This document shows positions 24,741 through 34,124 of a stretch of 64,000 nt of DNA, one piece after another (the stretch's first letter is position 1; each line of letters starts with the position of its first letter). This DNA comes from Kitasatospora purpeofusca (GTDB lineage: Bacteria > Actinomycetota > Actinomycetes > Streptomycetales > Streptomycetaceae): assembly GCF_000718025.1 (NCBI RefSeq), contig NZ_JODS01000022.1, forward strand, positions 62,001-126,000, written 5' to 3'. The notes under the pieces were generated by a model, which had not been told where the DNA came from, searched no databases, and saw only the letters and a list, made by a program, of their open reading frames with translations. Both the position numbers and the translations under genes were made by a program.

Positions 24741-25985
24741 TTACTTCCAGGCCACGGCGAGCGGCAGACATACTACGCCGTTCAGGAAGTTCGAGATCAG
24801 GTGCCCGGGTTCGCCGTCGAGGGCCACCGACCGCACATTCTTTCGCCAAAGGTCGAAGAATATCTTCATACCGATTGCGGCGACATGCTGGCCGATGCAC
24901 CGGTGCACACCGAGGCCGAAGGCCAGGTGGCGGTTGGGCGAGCGGTCCGGGACGAAGCGGAAGGGATCGGCGAACACCTCCTCGTCGCGGTTGGCCGAGG
25001 CGATCCAGGCGGAGACCAGCGACCCGGCCGGCACCTCGGTCCCGGCGACCAGGCTGTCCCCGGTGGTGCGCCGCAGCACGTGGTTGACCGGGCTCGCCCA
25101 GCGCAGCGCCTCGTCGACGAACCGCTGGTCGGTCTCCTCCTGGCGGGTGAACCAGGACCACAGGTCCGCGTCCTCGGCCAGCATGATCAGCATCTGGTTG
25201 ATCGTCTGCGGCACGGTCGGATTGGCGCCCATCAGGAACGCGTAGGCGTTCAGCAGCGGCACGTCCCGACCGGTGGTGTCCCCCACCACCTCGGCCGTGG
25301 CCGGGCAGCGGCCGCTCACCGAGTCGGCGGGCGGGGCGTCCTCGAGGACGTTGCCCAGCACGGACATGATGGTGGTGTGCGCCTGGAACAGCTCGATCCG
25401 GCGCTGGCGCTCGGACTCGGCCGCGTCCACCCCGCCCATCGCGCGCACCGTCGCCCGGCCGGTGACCGCCCACTCCTCCTGCGGGATGCCCATCAGCAGG
25501 CCGGTGATCGTCATCGGCAGGGTGACCATGGCCTCGCAGAAGTCGAAGGACTCCCGACCCCGGAGGGTGTCGAACAGCTCCGACATCCGGTCCGTGATGC
25601 CGCGCTCCAGGCGCTGCGCCGCCTGCGCCGTCATCAGCGGGGTGAAGACCCGCTTGATCGCGGGGTGCAGCGGCGGGTCGGTGAGGTGGATCGCCGCTCC
25701 GGCCGCGACGTCGCCGTCACCGCGCACCGTGAGCATGGTGCTGTACGCGGAGGAGAACGTCGCGGGGTCGTTCAGCACCTCGAACACGTCCGCGTGCCGC
25801 AGGGCCGCGAAGAATTCCTGGCCGTCCGGCGTCCGCTGCAGCGGCAGCCCGTCCTGCTTGCGCAGGTCCTGCCAGAGGGAATGCATGTTCCGGACCGCGT
25901 ACTGCGATTCCTCGTAGAGGTCCGGGGACAACAGGTCCGACGACAGCAGGTCGGAGGATTCGGGGCCCGCGGGAGAAATTCGCAT
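24741..25985 (-). CDS. Cytochrome P450 with aberrant I-helix
   Basis: A P450 of 414 residues with intact ExxR (DEALRWASP) and heme loop FGLGVHRCIG. The I-helix reads LMGANPTVPQT where GG/AG-x-E/D-T-T is usual: the acidic residue is Pro and only one Thr remains. Proton delivery for ordinary hydroxylation may be altered, so peroxide use, desaturation or a substrate-assisted mechanism is possible. ATG 25985 (MRISPAG) is preferred over GTG 26018 because GAAGG lies about 10 bases before it. It probably tailors the peptide or a carrier-bound amino acid. Confidence 0.9.
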   Translation of the reverse strand: MRISPAGPESSDLLSSDLLSPDLYEESQYAVRNMHSLWQDLRKQDGLPLQRTPDGQEFFAALRHADVFEVLNDPATFSSAYSTMLTVRGDGDVAAGAAIHLTDPPLHPAIKRVFTPLMTAQAAQRLERGITDRMSELFDTLRGRESFDFCEAMVTLPMTITGLLMGIPQEEWAVTGRATVRAMGGVDAAESERQRRIELFQAHTTIMSVLGNVLEDAPPADSVSGRCPATAEVVGDTTGRDVPLLNAYAFLMGANPTVPQTINQMLIMLAEDADLWSWFTRQEETDQRFVDEALRWASPVNHVLRRTTGDSLVAGTEVPAGSLVSAWIASANRDEEVFADPFRFVPDRSPNRHLAFGLGVHRCIGQHVAAIGMKIFFDLWRKNVRSVALDGEPGHLISNFLNGVVCLPLAVAWK

Positions 25986-26046
25986 CGAAATACCGCCTTC
26001 ACCTGGGATAACCGACACTCGAACAACACACGCGCACGGTCCGGGT

Positions 26047-28875
26047 CTATCCGCCGGCCGCCGCGCCCTCCCGGTCGAGGAATCCGATGCTCTCCGCGCA
26101 TTTCATGTAGAAGCGCGAGCCGACCGACCACTCGGTGATTCCCTGGGCGCCCAGCACCTGCATCGCCGCCCGGACCACGCGCACCAGGGCGTCCTGGGCC
26201 ACCAGCTCGAAGCGGCCGAGCACCTCCCCGTCCACCTCGGCGACGTGCTCCGCCAGCTCGTGCAGCCGGGTGCCGACGGCGTTCAGCTCGGCGTAGCCGC
26301 GGATCAGCGGGAACATCAGGGCGTCGAGGTCGACCAGCTTGCGGTCGAACTGCTCCCGGGCGGAGGCGTGCTCCCAGGCGGTCCGGAACAGTCCGAGGCC
26401 CAGGCCCAGCGCGTGGGCCGCGTGGCGCAGCCGGCACTCGGGAGCGGCGCAACCGCCGTGGGAGTCCTCGTCGGCCGGGCCGACGCCCCCGGCCGACCCG
26501 TGGCCGAGGCGGCAGGACCGGTAGGCGTTCTCGTACCCGAGGTAGCCCAGGCCCAGGGCGATCGCGCAGCCGACGGTGAGTCCGAGGCCGAGGCCGCCCT
26601 CCTCCTCCGGCCGCTCCACCCCGTCCAGGCCGAGGTCGGCGAGGGTCTCCGCGAGCGCGGTGCGCCGGGCCGGCGAGTGGGCGAACAGCGGCTCCACCCG
26701 GACGGCGGCGCCGACCGGCCCGAGGACCTCCAGCACGGTGTCGACCAGCTCCTCGCCGAAGCGGTGCAGGATCGCCAGGCAGCGCCGCTCGTACTCCTCC
26801 TTGAGGTCCGCCGCGATGGTGGAGAGCATCATCTCCGAGGTGCCGGCGGACAGGGTGAGCCCCGGTGACTCGGTCAGGCCCGAGAACAGCTCCTCGTGCA
26901 CCAGGTCGTCGACGCCGGTGGTCAGACCCGGCGCGGTCCGGTCCGGGGTGCTCCGGCCCAGCGTGCTCCAGCGCCGCAGCACCTCGTGCCCGACCTGCTG
27001 GCAGGTCTCGCTGGTGTACAGCTTGGCGACGGCGGTGTCGATCGCCCGGACGTCGGCCCGCAGGAACACCTCGGTGGCCGCGCGGGCCAGCGTGGTGGCG
27101 CACTCGACCTGGCCCTCCAGGCGTTCCAGCCCCGGCGCCCGGCCGACCGTCGCGCGCAGCGCCCGCAGCCAGCGGGCCGCCCTGACGACGTGGTCGATGC
27201 CGGTGCGCTCGATGGCCAGCGCGCCGTCCAGCAGGGCCCAGCCTCGACCCTCCTCGCCGACCCGGCGCCAGTCCTCGACCTCGACGTCCTGCAGCCGCAC
27301 CCGGCACATCCGCTCGCGCTGCACCGTCTCCACCAGCTCGACGGTGACCCCGGCGGCGGCCAGGTCGACGACGAAGAGCGTGATGCCGTCGTACTTGTGG
27401 CCGTCCCGGCCGGTGCGGGCGGCCACCAGCGCCGAACCCGAGATGTCGCTGTAGATGCTGAACACCTTGACGCCGTTGAGGACGTAGCGGCCGTCCCGCC
27501 GCTCGGCCCTGGTGCGGAGCGCGGCGAGGTCGCTGCCGGCGCGCGGCTCGCTGTAGAGGACGGTGGCGAACTCCTCGCCGCCGGCGAGGCGCGGGAGCAG
27601 TTCGCGCTTCAGGCGCTCCGAACCGGACTTGAGCACGAAGTTGCCGACGATCTGCACGGTCAGCGCGTGGACGAGGTCCGGCAGCCCGGTCGAGCAGAAG
27701 CCCTCGAACAGCTCGATGGCGAGCCGGGTGGGCAGGCCGCCGCCGCCGAACTCGCGCGGCCAGTCCGGGGCGAGCAGTCCACGCCGGCCGAGCTCCCGGT
27801 AGGCCTCGGCGATCGCGTCCGGGTCCATCCGGCGGGAGCGGATCACCAGGTCGCGCCAGTGCGGGGTGTCGACCAGCTTGGCCAGTGCCGTGTGCAGGGC
27901 GGCCTCGTCGGTCCCCTCGGCCCCGTCGGCCACCACGGCTTCGTCGGGCCCGACCGCGCCCGGGGCCGGTCCCGCGGCGGTGGCGGTGGTCCGGTGCTCC
28001 CGGAGGATCCGCTCGATCGCGGCGACGTTGCCGCTGTCGCCGAGCAGTCCGTAGTGGTCGCCGGGCAGGTCGTGGAGGTGCACGGCGCCCGTGGTCGCGG
28101 TGCGCCAGTCGGAGGTGAGCGACTCCGCCGCGCGCACCGAGACCAGGTCGAGGTCGCCCGGGGTGGGGTGCCACTCGCAGACCAGCCGCCGGTTGCGGGT
28201 GAAGAGGGCCAGCCGCTCGGCGAACACCTCCGGGTCCATGTCCAACCGCGCGGCGGCCTCCTCCGCCGTCCCGGCCGTGAACCCGGCGTCCTGCCCGCCG
28301 AGTTGCAGCGCGTCCTGGACGAAGCCGTGCAACGCCTCGGCGGGCGTCCACACCGGGACCGCCCGGCCCGCCCAGGTCGAGTCCAGCAGCACCACCTCGG
28401 GGCGCTCCCCGCGCTCCGCGAGCAGGCAGGCGATCTCCCAGGCGAGGGCGCCGCCGAACGACCAGCCGCAGACCACGTCGATCCGGGGGCCGTGCTCGCC
28501 GAAGCTCTCGACGTGCCGACGGGCGAGCTCCTGGATCGAGCCGGCCGGCCCGGCGTCGGCGACCGCGCGGGCGGTCGCGTCCAGCCCGAGGCACCGGTGG
28601 TCGGCCAGTCGCCGCACCAGCGGCTGGTAGGCCAGCAGGCTGCCGCCCACCGGGTGGGCGAACAGCACCACCCGGCCCGCCGTTGTCGTACGGCTCAGTT
28701 CGACGAGACTCGATGTGTCCGCCGGCGCCGATCTCGTCCGGAGATAGGCGTTCAGGCGTTCCCCGCCGTCGTGCGTCACATGTCCCCCAGCGTCGCGGTC
28801 CCTGTCGCGGTTACTGTCGCGGTCCGTGTCCCGACCGCCGTCCCGAACTCCGTCCCGAACTCCGTCCCGGCCCAT
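26047..28875 (-). CDS. Thioesterase / tandem acyl-CoA dehydrogenase fusion
   Basis: A 942-residue fusion. Residues about 60-300 form an NRPS-type thioesterase (GWSFGG, S139; terminal GDHYGLL His). About 330-690 is a full acyl-CoA dehydrogenase with SEPRAGSDLAALRT, SGSALVAAR and SAGTSEMMLS. About 690-935 is a second copy with helical N and C portions (REQFDRKLVDLDALMF) but apparently no flavin-binding middle domain. The enzyme may desaturate a carrier-bound residue and release the chain. The first 30 residues are an RDG/RD repeat; a GTG at 28779 is an alternative start without it. The gene begins 10 bases after the NRPS stop. Confidence 0.88.
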   Translation of the reverse strand: MGRDGVRDGVRDGGRDTDRDSNRDRDRDAGGHVTHDGGERLNAYLRTRSAPADTSSLVELSRTTTAGRVVLFAHPVGGSLLAYQPLVRRLADHRCLGLDATARAVADAGPAGSIQELARRHVESFGEHGPRIDVVCGWSFGGALAWEIACLLAERGERPEVVLLDSTWAGRAVPVWTPAEALHGFVQDALQLGGQDAGFTAGTAEEAAARLDMDPEVFAERLALFTRNRRLVCEWHPTPGDLDLVSVRAAESLTSDWRTATTGAVHLHDLPGDHYGLLGDSGNVAAIERILREHRTTATAAGPAPGAVGPDEAVVADGAEGTDEAALHTALAKLVDTPHWRDLVIRSRRMDPDAIAEAYRELGRRGLLAPDWPREFGGGGLPTRLAIELFEGFCSTGLPDLVHALTVQIVGNFVLKSGSERLKRELLPRLAGGEEFATVLYSEPRAGSDLAALRTRAERRDGRYVLNGVKVFSIYSDISGSALVAARTGRDGHKYDGITLFVVDLAAAGVTVELVETVQRERMCRVRLQDVEVEDWRRVGEEGRGWALLDGALAIERTGIDHVVRAARWLRALRATVGRAPGLERLEGQVECATTLARAATEVFLRADVRAIDTAVAKLYTSETCQQVGHEVLRRWSTLGRSTPDRTAPGLTTGVDDLVHEELFSGLTESPGLTLSAGTSEMMLSTIAADLKEEYERRCLAILHRFGEELVDTVLEVLGPVGAAVRVEPLFAHSPARRTALAETLADLGLDGVERPEEEGGLGLGLTVGCAIALGLGYLGYENAYRSCRLGHGSAGGVGPADEDSHGGCAAPECRLRHAAHALGLGLGLFRTAWEHASAREQFDRKLVDLDALMFPLIRGYAELNAVGTRLHELAEHVAEVDGEVLGRFELVAQDALVRVVRAAMQVLGAQGITEWSVGSRFYMKCAESIGFLDREGAAAGG
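28788..28875. repeat. GTCCCGAACTCC / GTCGCGGT tandem repeats
   Basis: Repeated 12-base GTCCCGAACTCC units and shorter GTCGCGGT-type units lie at the 5' end of the thioesterase-dehydrogenase gene. If translated they give RDGV and RD repeats. Another junction repeat of this cluster. Confidence 0.7.
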
Positions 28876-28885
28876 CCCCCGGCCC

Positions 28886-31800
28886 TCACTCGGCCAGGAG
28901 TCGGGCGACGTCCTCTTCGGTCATCCCCTCGATGGCCGCCTGGAGCTCCTCCGGGGAGAGCCGGGCCAGCTGGGCGCGTTCGACCTCCAGCGCCAGGGCC
29001 TGCACGCTGGAGTCCGCGAAGAAGGCGGCCAGCGGGATGTCGGTGCCGAAGAGCTTCTTGATCTTGGACACCAGCTGGGCGGCCTGGAGGCTGGTCCCGC
29101 CCAGGTCGAAGAAGCTGATGTTCTTCGCGAAGTCGGTGCGGCCGAGGATCGGGCCGAACGCCTGGGTCAGCATTCGCTGTTCGACCTCGGTGAGCCGGTC
29201 CGCCGGCTCCGGCTCGACGGCGCCGGCGTCGTCGACGCCCGGCAGGGCGCGCTCGTCGATCTTGCCGCTGGCGTTGATCGGGAGCTCGTCCAGCAGCACG
29301 AACCGGCTGGGCACCATGGTGGACACCAGGAGCTTGCGGCAGTGGTCGCGCAGGGCCGTCTCGGAGGCCTCGCCGGTCCCGCCGGTCGCGCAGTAGGCGA
29401 CCACCCGCTTCTGCTCCTGGTCCTGCTGGACCTGGACGAACACATTGCGCACCCCGCGGGCGGAGCGGACGGCGCTCTCGATCTCGCCGATCTCGATCCG
29501 CACCCCGTTGATCTTGACCTGCTTGTCGGCCCGGCCGATGTACACCAGCCGGCCGTCGCCGTTGAAGCGCGCCAGGTCGCCGGTCAGGTAGAGCCGGACC
29601 GAGGGGTCGTCACCGACTGGGTCGGGGATGAACCGCTGCCGGTTGTCCTCGTCCCTGTTCCAGTACCCGGCCGCCAACCCGGCGCCACCAATGGCCAGTT
29701 GACCGATGACACCCTGCGGCACCGGGACGTTGCGCGCGTCCAGCACGTACGCGAGGTGGTTGTCCATCGGCCCGCCCATCGGCAGCGCGGACGGCGCCAG
29801 CGGCTCCGCCAGCTCCTCCACGATGCTGGTGACGGTGCACTCGGTGACGCCGTAGCCGTTGAAGATCCGCCGGCCCCTGCCCCAGGCCCGGACCAGCTCG
29901 TGCGAGAACGCCTCACCGCCGACGAAGACGATCCGCAGCCCGTCCAGCGGCTCCGGGTCGAGCAGCTTCATCACCGACGGCGGCAGGTCGGTCACCGTGA
30001 TCCGGTGCTCCTCCAGGAACCGCTGCACGCCCGTCATGTCGAGCCGCGTCGCGGCCGGCACCAGGTGCAGCGAGGCCCCGGTCAGCAGCGCGCCGAACAT
30101 CTCGAAGACCGATACGTCGAAGCCGCAGGACGCATAGCCCAGGAACCGGTCCTCCGGGGTGAGTTCGAACAGCGTCCGGACGTTGCGGATGAACGCCAGG
30201 ATGTTGTCGTGGGTGACGAGCACGCCCTTCGGCGTCCCCGTGCTGCCCGAGGTGTGCATCAGGTACGCGACGGCTCCGCCGCCGGGGGCCTCCGCCGGGG
30301 CCGGGCCGGCCGCCGGGAGCTCCGCCGGCAGCGGGGACTCCAGGGCCGGTGCGACCCCGGCCGTCGTCGCGTCGCAGACCACGAGCCTCGGCGCGGCACC
30401 GTCGAGGATCGACGCGATGCGGCCCGGCGGGTTCATGGCGTCGACGGGGACGTACACGGCGTCCAGCGCCATCAGCGCCAGGACGGTCGCGGGGTGGTCG
30501 GTGGACGGTTCGAGCGCCACACCCACCCGGTCGCCGGGGCCGATGCCCTGCGCCGCGAAGTGCGCCCGGAGCGCCTCCGCGCGGTCCAGCAGCTCGCCGT
30601 AGGTCAGGGTCGCACCGGGGGTGACCACCGCCGGCCGCTGCGGGTGCTCGGCCGCGACGGCACGGAAATGCGTGAAGACGTTGCCGGTCGGGAGCGAGGT
30701 CTCGCGGCCCTTTCCGAGAACGGACTGCACCGCCCGGGAATCCTCGTCGTGGGCCCACGCCTCACCGATGCAAAGGTTTGGAAAAGCGATGGCCCGGTCC
30801 AGGATTCCGACGAACGCGCGCTGCATCGTGGAAATCGTCGCGGCGTCGAAGACATCGGTGTTGTAAGCGGTGTGGACATCGAGGTCCGCACCGTTCCGGG
30901 TGACCGTCCAGGACTGGAAGAACTTCGCGTGCGTGGTCTCCGGCTCGGTCTCCACCGCGGTGATTCCGTCGAGCCGCAGCGGCTCCGCCCATTCGTTCAT
31001 CGTCAACGTGTACTGGAACAGGGTGGAGCGCGCCGATTCACGCCGCACACCGGCCCCGGCGATAATCTCCTCCAGCGGCAGGTGGCCGTGCGCCTGCCCG
31101 TCCCGGAACCGCCGCTGGACATCCACCAGACATTCCCGGAACGTCGCCCCGGGATCGACCCGGCAGCGCAGCGGCAGCATGTTGATGAAGAAGCCGATCG
31201 TCCTTTCGCATTCGACTTCGGTGCGGTTGGCCGTCGGCACTCCGAAGATGATGTCCTCGGACCCCGAGTATTTGTTGTAGAGCACCGCCATCGCCGTGGC
31301 GTAAACGGTGATCGGCGTGGTCGACAGCGAGGAGGCGAGCTCGTTCACCCGGGCCGCCAGGCCCTCCCAGGTGGTCACCTCGGCGGCGCCGGCGTAGGTC
31401 GTCTCGGGCGGCAGCGGACGGTCGCCGGGGATGTCCATGACGTCGACACCGCGGAGCGCCGCGGCCCAGTGGTCCACGCTCTCCTGCCACGCCCCGGAGC
31501 TCATGCGCTTGCGCTGCCAGGCGCTGAAGTCGGCGAACTGCACGGTCGGGGGCTCGACCTTGGGCTCGGCGCCGACCCGGCGCGCGTTGTACTCCTGCTC
31601 CAGCTCCTCGAAGAAGATCGAGGTCGACACGCCGTCGAAGACGATGTGGTGGACCAGGAAGCCGAAGTAGTGGAGGTCGTCACCCACCCTGACCAGGGAG
31701 GCGCGCCAGAGCGGGAACGCGGTCAGGTCCAGCACCGTCCCGGCGAGCTCGGCCATCAGCCGTTCGGCCTCGGCCGCGGATTCCGCGACGGTCCGTTCGA

Positions 31801-32146
31801 CGACGATCTCGGGGTTCTCGACAACACCCTGGAAGTACTCGTCGTTCTCCACCAGCACATGGGTGCGCAGTGCCTCGTGCCGCGCGACGATGCTCGCGAA
31901 GGAATCCGTGAGCGCGGCGACGTCGAGATCGCCCTCGAGCCGGAACAGGAAAGCGACGTTGTAGGTCGTCGTACCGGTCTGCAGCCGGTCCACGAACCAC
32001 AAAGTGTTCTGTGAATGCGAGAGCGGTACATTGTTCCGGTCCTGGCGCGGGCGGGGGCCTTCGGTGATCTTGGCCCGGGCACGCGCCAACATACCCGCGA
32101 GCGACTGCTTCCTGTCCAATGCGGCACCGTCATGTGCTGAACTCAC
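28886..32146 (-). CDS. NRPS module, C-A-PCP
   Basis: A 1,086-residue single module. Condensation domain about 35-470 with HHIVFDG at 166-172; adenylation about 480-980 with HTSGSTGTPKGV, CGFDVSVFEM, NGYGVTECT, YLTGD and NASGKID; carrier about 1000-1075 with DLGGTSLQAAQL. Aligned by eye to GrsA the pocket begins Asp-Val-Phe, so an alpha-amino acid is expected, identity unclear. GTG 32146 is chosen since AAGGGAG lies 6 bases before it; TTG 32167 has none. No epimerase and no integrated thioesterase; release would fall to the next gene's thioesterase. First gene of the long operon. Confidence 0.93.
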   Translation of the reverse strand: MSSAHDGAALDRKQSLAGMLARARAKITEGPRPRQDRNNVPLSHSQNTLWFVDRLQTGTTTYNVAFLFRLEGDLDVAALTDSFASIVARHEALRTHVLVENDEYFQGVVENPEIVVERTVAESAAEAERLMAELAGTVLDLTAFPLWRASLVRVGDDLHYFGFLVHHIVFDGVSTSIFFEELEQEYNARRVGAEPKVEPPTVQFADFSAWQRKRMSSGAWQESVDHWAAALRGVDVMDIPGDRPLPPETTYAGAAEVTTWEGLAARVNELASSLSTTPITVYATAMAVLYNKYSGSEDIIFGVPTANRTEVECERTIGFFINMLPLRCRVDPGATFRECLVDVQRRFRDGQAHGHLPLEEIIAGAGVRRESARSTLFQYTLTMNEWAEPLRLDGITAVETEPETTHAKFFQSWTVTRNGADLDVHTAYNTDVFDAATISTMQRAFVGILDRAIAFPNLCIGEAWAHDEDSRAVQSVLGKGRETSLPTGNVFTHFRAVAAEHPQRPAVVTPGATLTYGELLDRAEALRAHFAAQGIGPGDRVGVALEPSTDHPATVLALMALDAVYVPVDAMNPPGRIASILDGAAPRLVVCDATTAGVAPALESPLPAELPAAGPAPAEAPGGGAVAYLMHTSGSTGTPKGVLVTHDNILAFIRNVRTLFELTPEDRFLGYASCGFDVSVFEMFGALLTGASLHLVPAATRLDMTGVQRFLEEHRITVTDLPPSVMKLLDPEPLDGLRIVFVGGEAFSHELVRAWGRGRRIFNGYGVTECTVTSIVEELAEPLAPSALPMGGPMDNHLAYVLDARNVPVPQGVIGQLAIGGAGLAAGYWNRDEDNRQRFIPDPVGDDPSVRLYLTGDLARFNGDGRLVYIGRADKQVKINGVRIEIGEIESAVRSARGVRNVFVQVQQDQEQKRVVAYCATGGTGEASETALRDHCRKLLVSTMVPSRFVLLDELPINASGKIDERALPGVDDAGAVEPEPADRLTEVEQRMLTQAFGPILGRTDFAKNISFFDLGGTSLQAAQLVSKIKKLFGTDIPLAAFFADSSVQALALEVERAQLARLSPEELQAAIEGMTEEDVARLLAE

Positions 32147-32254
32147 ACAAAGCTCCCTTGTCGTCAAGTGCGATCAAAAGCAGCAGTTCTGCGGGTATTT
32201 CAGCAGTGCAGGAACGGGGTCGTGCGACTCAGATGCGCGTTCCGACCATCGGGC

Positions 32255-32283
32255 ATCCTGCCGCAATGAATCAAGGCGGTCAA
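32255..32283 (-). promoter_or_regulatory. Candidate promoter of the NRPS operon
   Basis: On the minus strand TTGACC (32283-32278) and CAGGAT (32260-32255) are spaced by exactly 17 bases, close to the housekeeping sigma consensus of Streptomyces. Transcription would start near 32248, leaving a leader of about 100 bases before GTG 32146. It is the only good match in the 300-base gap. Confidence 0.5.
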
Positions 32284-32305
32284 GGTCACCAACGCAAGGG
32301 GGATC

Positions 32306-32340
32306 CCGCCGCGGCCGCGTTTCGCGTCGGGCCGCGGCGG
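32306..32340 (-). terminator. Hairpin after the TetR gene
   Basis: An 11-base-pair perfect stem (arms 32306-32316 and 32330-32340) with a 13-base loop, located downstream of the TetR stop at 32444. It probably ends the regulator transcript before the NRPS promoter. The minus strand lacks a long T run, as is common in high-GC organisms. Confidence 0.5.
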
Positions 32341-32443
32341 CGTTTCTCCTGGTGGAACGAGAAATTCGCGCACGTCGGCGGCGGAGTCCGGCGGTCCGCT
32401 CCCGTCCCCGCCACCGCCCTTGGCAGGTTCCGGACACCGGCGG

Positions 32444-33076
32444 TCAGCCGCCCAGCGAGTCGATCCAGCGCTCCAGCCGGCCCCCCTCGGCCAGCATCAG
32501 CCCGGGGTCGCGGAGGGTGTTGGTGAGCAGCGAGATCCCCTGATAGGCGGCGACCATTGCCACGGCCAGCTCGCGGGAGTCCTCCCGCCCCATCTCCGCG
32601 AACTGCGCCTCGACCCAGTCGAGCAGCCTGCGCATGACCTCCGCGACGGCGACGTCGAGGCCGTCGGCGCGCTTGTCGAGCTCCGAGGCGAGGCTGCCGG
32701 TGGGGCAGCCGTACCGGGCGGTGAGTTCGCGCTGCCCGACCCAGCCGGCCAGCAGCGCCTTCAGCCGGTCCTGGGGGGCGGGGAGCGCGTCGAGCTGCTC
32801 GATCAGCTCCTCCAGCCCGCCGCCGTGGGCCTGGATCGCGGCCTCGACCAGCTCGTTCTTGGTCTTGAAGTAGTAGTAGACGTTCCCGACCGGGACGTCA
32901 GCCACCCGGGCGATGTCGGCGAGCGTGGTCTGCTCCACGCCCTTCTCGTGCAGCACCTGGGCCGCCGCGGCGGCCAGCCGCTCGCGCTTGCCCGGGGCGC
33001 GGCCGGCGCTCTTCGCGGCCTTCGTGCTCGCGGCCTTTGCTGTCTTCGCCGTCTTCGAGGTCTTTGAGTCAGTCAC
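32444..33076 (-). CDS. TetR-family repressor (autoregulated)
   Basis: A 210-residue TetR regulator. After a basic Lys/Ala-rich N-terminal tail (repeats of SKTAKTAK type) comes the helix-turn-helix at about 38-72, TTLADIARVADVPVGNVYYYF. The ligand domain contains YGCPTGSLASEL, seen in YcdC/AcuR-like repressors of NmrA-type or alkene reductases. GTG 33076 lies inside one of two identical operators shared with the divergent oxidoreductase gene, so it very likely represses both. Not obviously a regulator of the NRPS cluster. Confidence 0.9.
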   Translation of the reverse strand: MTDSKTSKTAKTAKAASTKAAKSAGRAPGKRERLAAAAAQVLHEKGVEQTTLADIARVADVPVGNVYYYFKTKNELVEAAIQAHGGGLEELIEQLDALPAPQDRLKALLAGWVGQRELTARYGCPTGSLASELDKRADGLDVAVAEVMRRLLDWVEAQFAEMGREDSRELAVAMVAAYQGISLLTNTLRDPGLMLAEGGRLERWIDSLGG

Positions 33077-33140
33077 CTGACTAAGAGTAGACGTCCGCCC
33101 CGGGCATCGGCTACCGTCCCTCTCAGTCAGCCAACTGACT
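33067..33140. promoter_or_regulatory. Two identical TetR operators
   Basis: Two copies of the perfect palindrome AGTCAG-4-CTGACT, at 33067-33082 and 33125-33140, 58 bases centre to centre. The first covers the start of the TetR gene, the second lies 46 bases before the oxidoreductase ATG. Identical spacing and arms make them strong candidate operators for the local TetR protein. Confidence 0.8.
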
Positions 33141-33186
33141 AACTCGATCGGGACGGCCGACCACCGTCCCTCACAGGGGGTTTGCC

Positions 33187-34002
33187 ATGATTGTTGTCAC
33201 GGGTGCGACCGGTAACGTCGGCCGCGAGCTGGTCCGGACCCTGGTCGCCGCCGACGAGCGGGTGACCGCCGTCTCCCGCCGGCCCGGGCCGCTCCCGGCC
33301 GGCGTCCGGCACGTACCGGCGGACCTCGCCGACCCGGAGAGCCTGCGCCCCGCCCTGGACGGCGCCACCGCCCTGTTCCTGCTGGTGGCCGGGGAGGAGC
33401 CGCAGGAGATCCTCCGGCTGGCCCGGTCGGCCGGGGTGCGCCGGGTCGTCCTGCTCTCCTCCCAGGGCGTCGGGACGCGGCCCGAGGTCTACCGCCACGC
33501 CGCCGGGTTCGAGGAGGCCGTGCGCGACTCCGGCCTCGACTGGACGGTGCTGCGCTCCGGCGGCCTGAACTCCAACGCCTTCGCCTGGGCCGACTCGATC
33601 CGCGCCGACCGCACCGCCGCCGCGCCGTTCGCCGAGGTCGGACTGCCCACCGTCGACCCGGCGGACGTCGCCGCGGTCGCCGCCGCCACCCTGCGCGAGG
33701 ACGGCCACACCGGCCGGACGTACGAGCTCACCGGCCCGGCCCCGGTCACCCCGCGCGAACGGGCCGAGGCGATCGGCGCGGCACTGGGCACCCCGGTGCG
33801 GTTCGTCGAGCAGACCCGCGACGAGGCCCGCGCCCAACTGCTGGCGTTCATGCCGGAGCCGGTGGTGGAGGGCACCCTCGCCATCCTGGGCCGCCCGCTG
33901 CCCGCCGAGCGGACGCCGGGCCCGGACGTCGAGCGGGTCCTCGGCCGCGCACCGCGCACGTTCGCCGACTGGGCCGCCCGCACCGCACCGGCGTTCCGCT
34001 GA
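33187..34002 (+). CDS. NmrA-like NAD(P)H-binding oxidoreductase
   Basis: A 271-residue atypical short-chain dehydrogenase. The dinucleotide loop is VTGATGNVGRELVRTL at 5-20 and the NmrA/QOR2-like segment VLLSSQGVG and TVLRSGGLNSNAFAW follow. There is no YxxxK catalytic pair of classical SDRs. Such proteins act as quinone reductases or redox sensors. Divergent from, and probably repressed by, the TetR gene; induction by an electrophile or quinone would fit but is inference. Confidence 0.88.
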   Translation: MIVVTGATGNVGRELVRTLVAADERVTAVSRRPGPLPAGVRHVPADLADPESLRPALDGATALFLLVAGEEPQEILRLARSAGVRRVVLLSSQGVGTRPEVYRHAAGFEEAVRDSGLDWTVLRSGGLNSNAFAWADSIRADRTAAAPFAEVGLPTVDPADVAAVAAATLREDGHTGRTYELTGPAPVTPRERAEAIGAALGTPVRFVEQTRDEARAQLLAFMPEPVVEGTLAILGRPLPAERTPGPDVERVLGRAPRTFADWAARTAPAFR

Positions 34003-34076
34003 GAACCGCCGGACGGGAAGAACTGACGGGCCGTCAAGAATCCTTGTCCGCCCGCCGGTCCACTCCCGTACCGATG

Positions 34077-34109
34077 CCCCCGGGAGCGCGTCCGCCGCGC
34101 TCCCGGGGG
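34077..34109. terminator. Bidirectional hairpin terminator
   Basis: A perfect 14-base-pair stem (34077-34090 with 34096-34109) and a 5-base loop, between the convergent oxidoreductase gene and the 186-residue gene. It can end transcription from both sides. Confidence 0.75.
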
Positions 34110-34124
34110 CCGGGCCCCGCCTGA

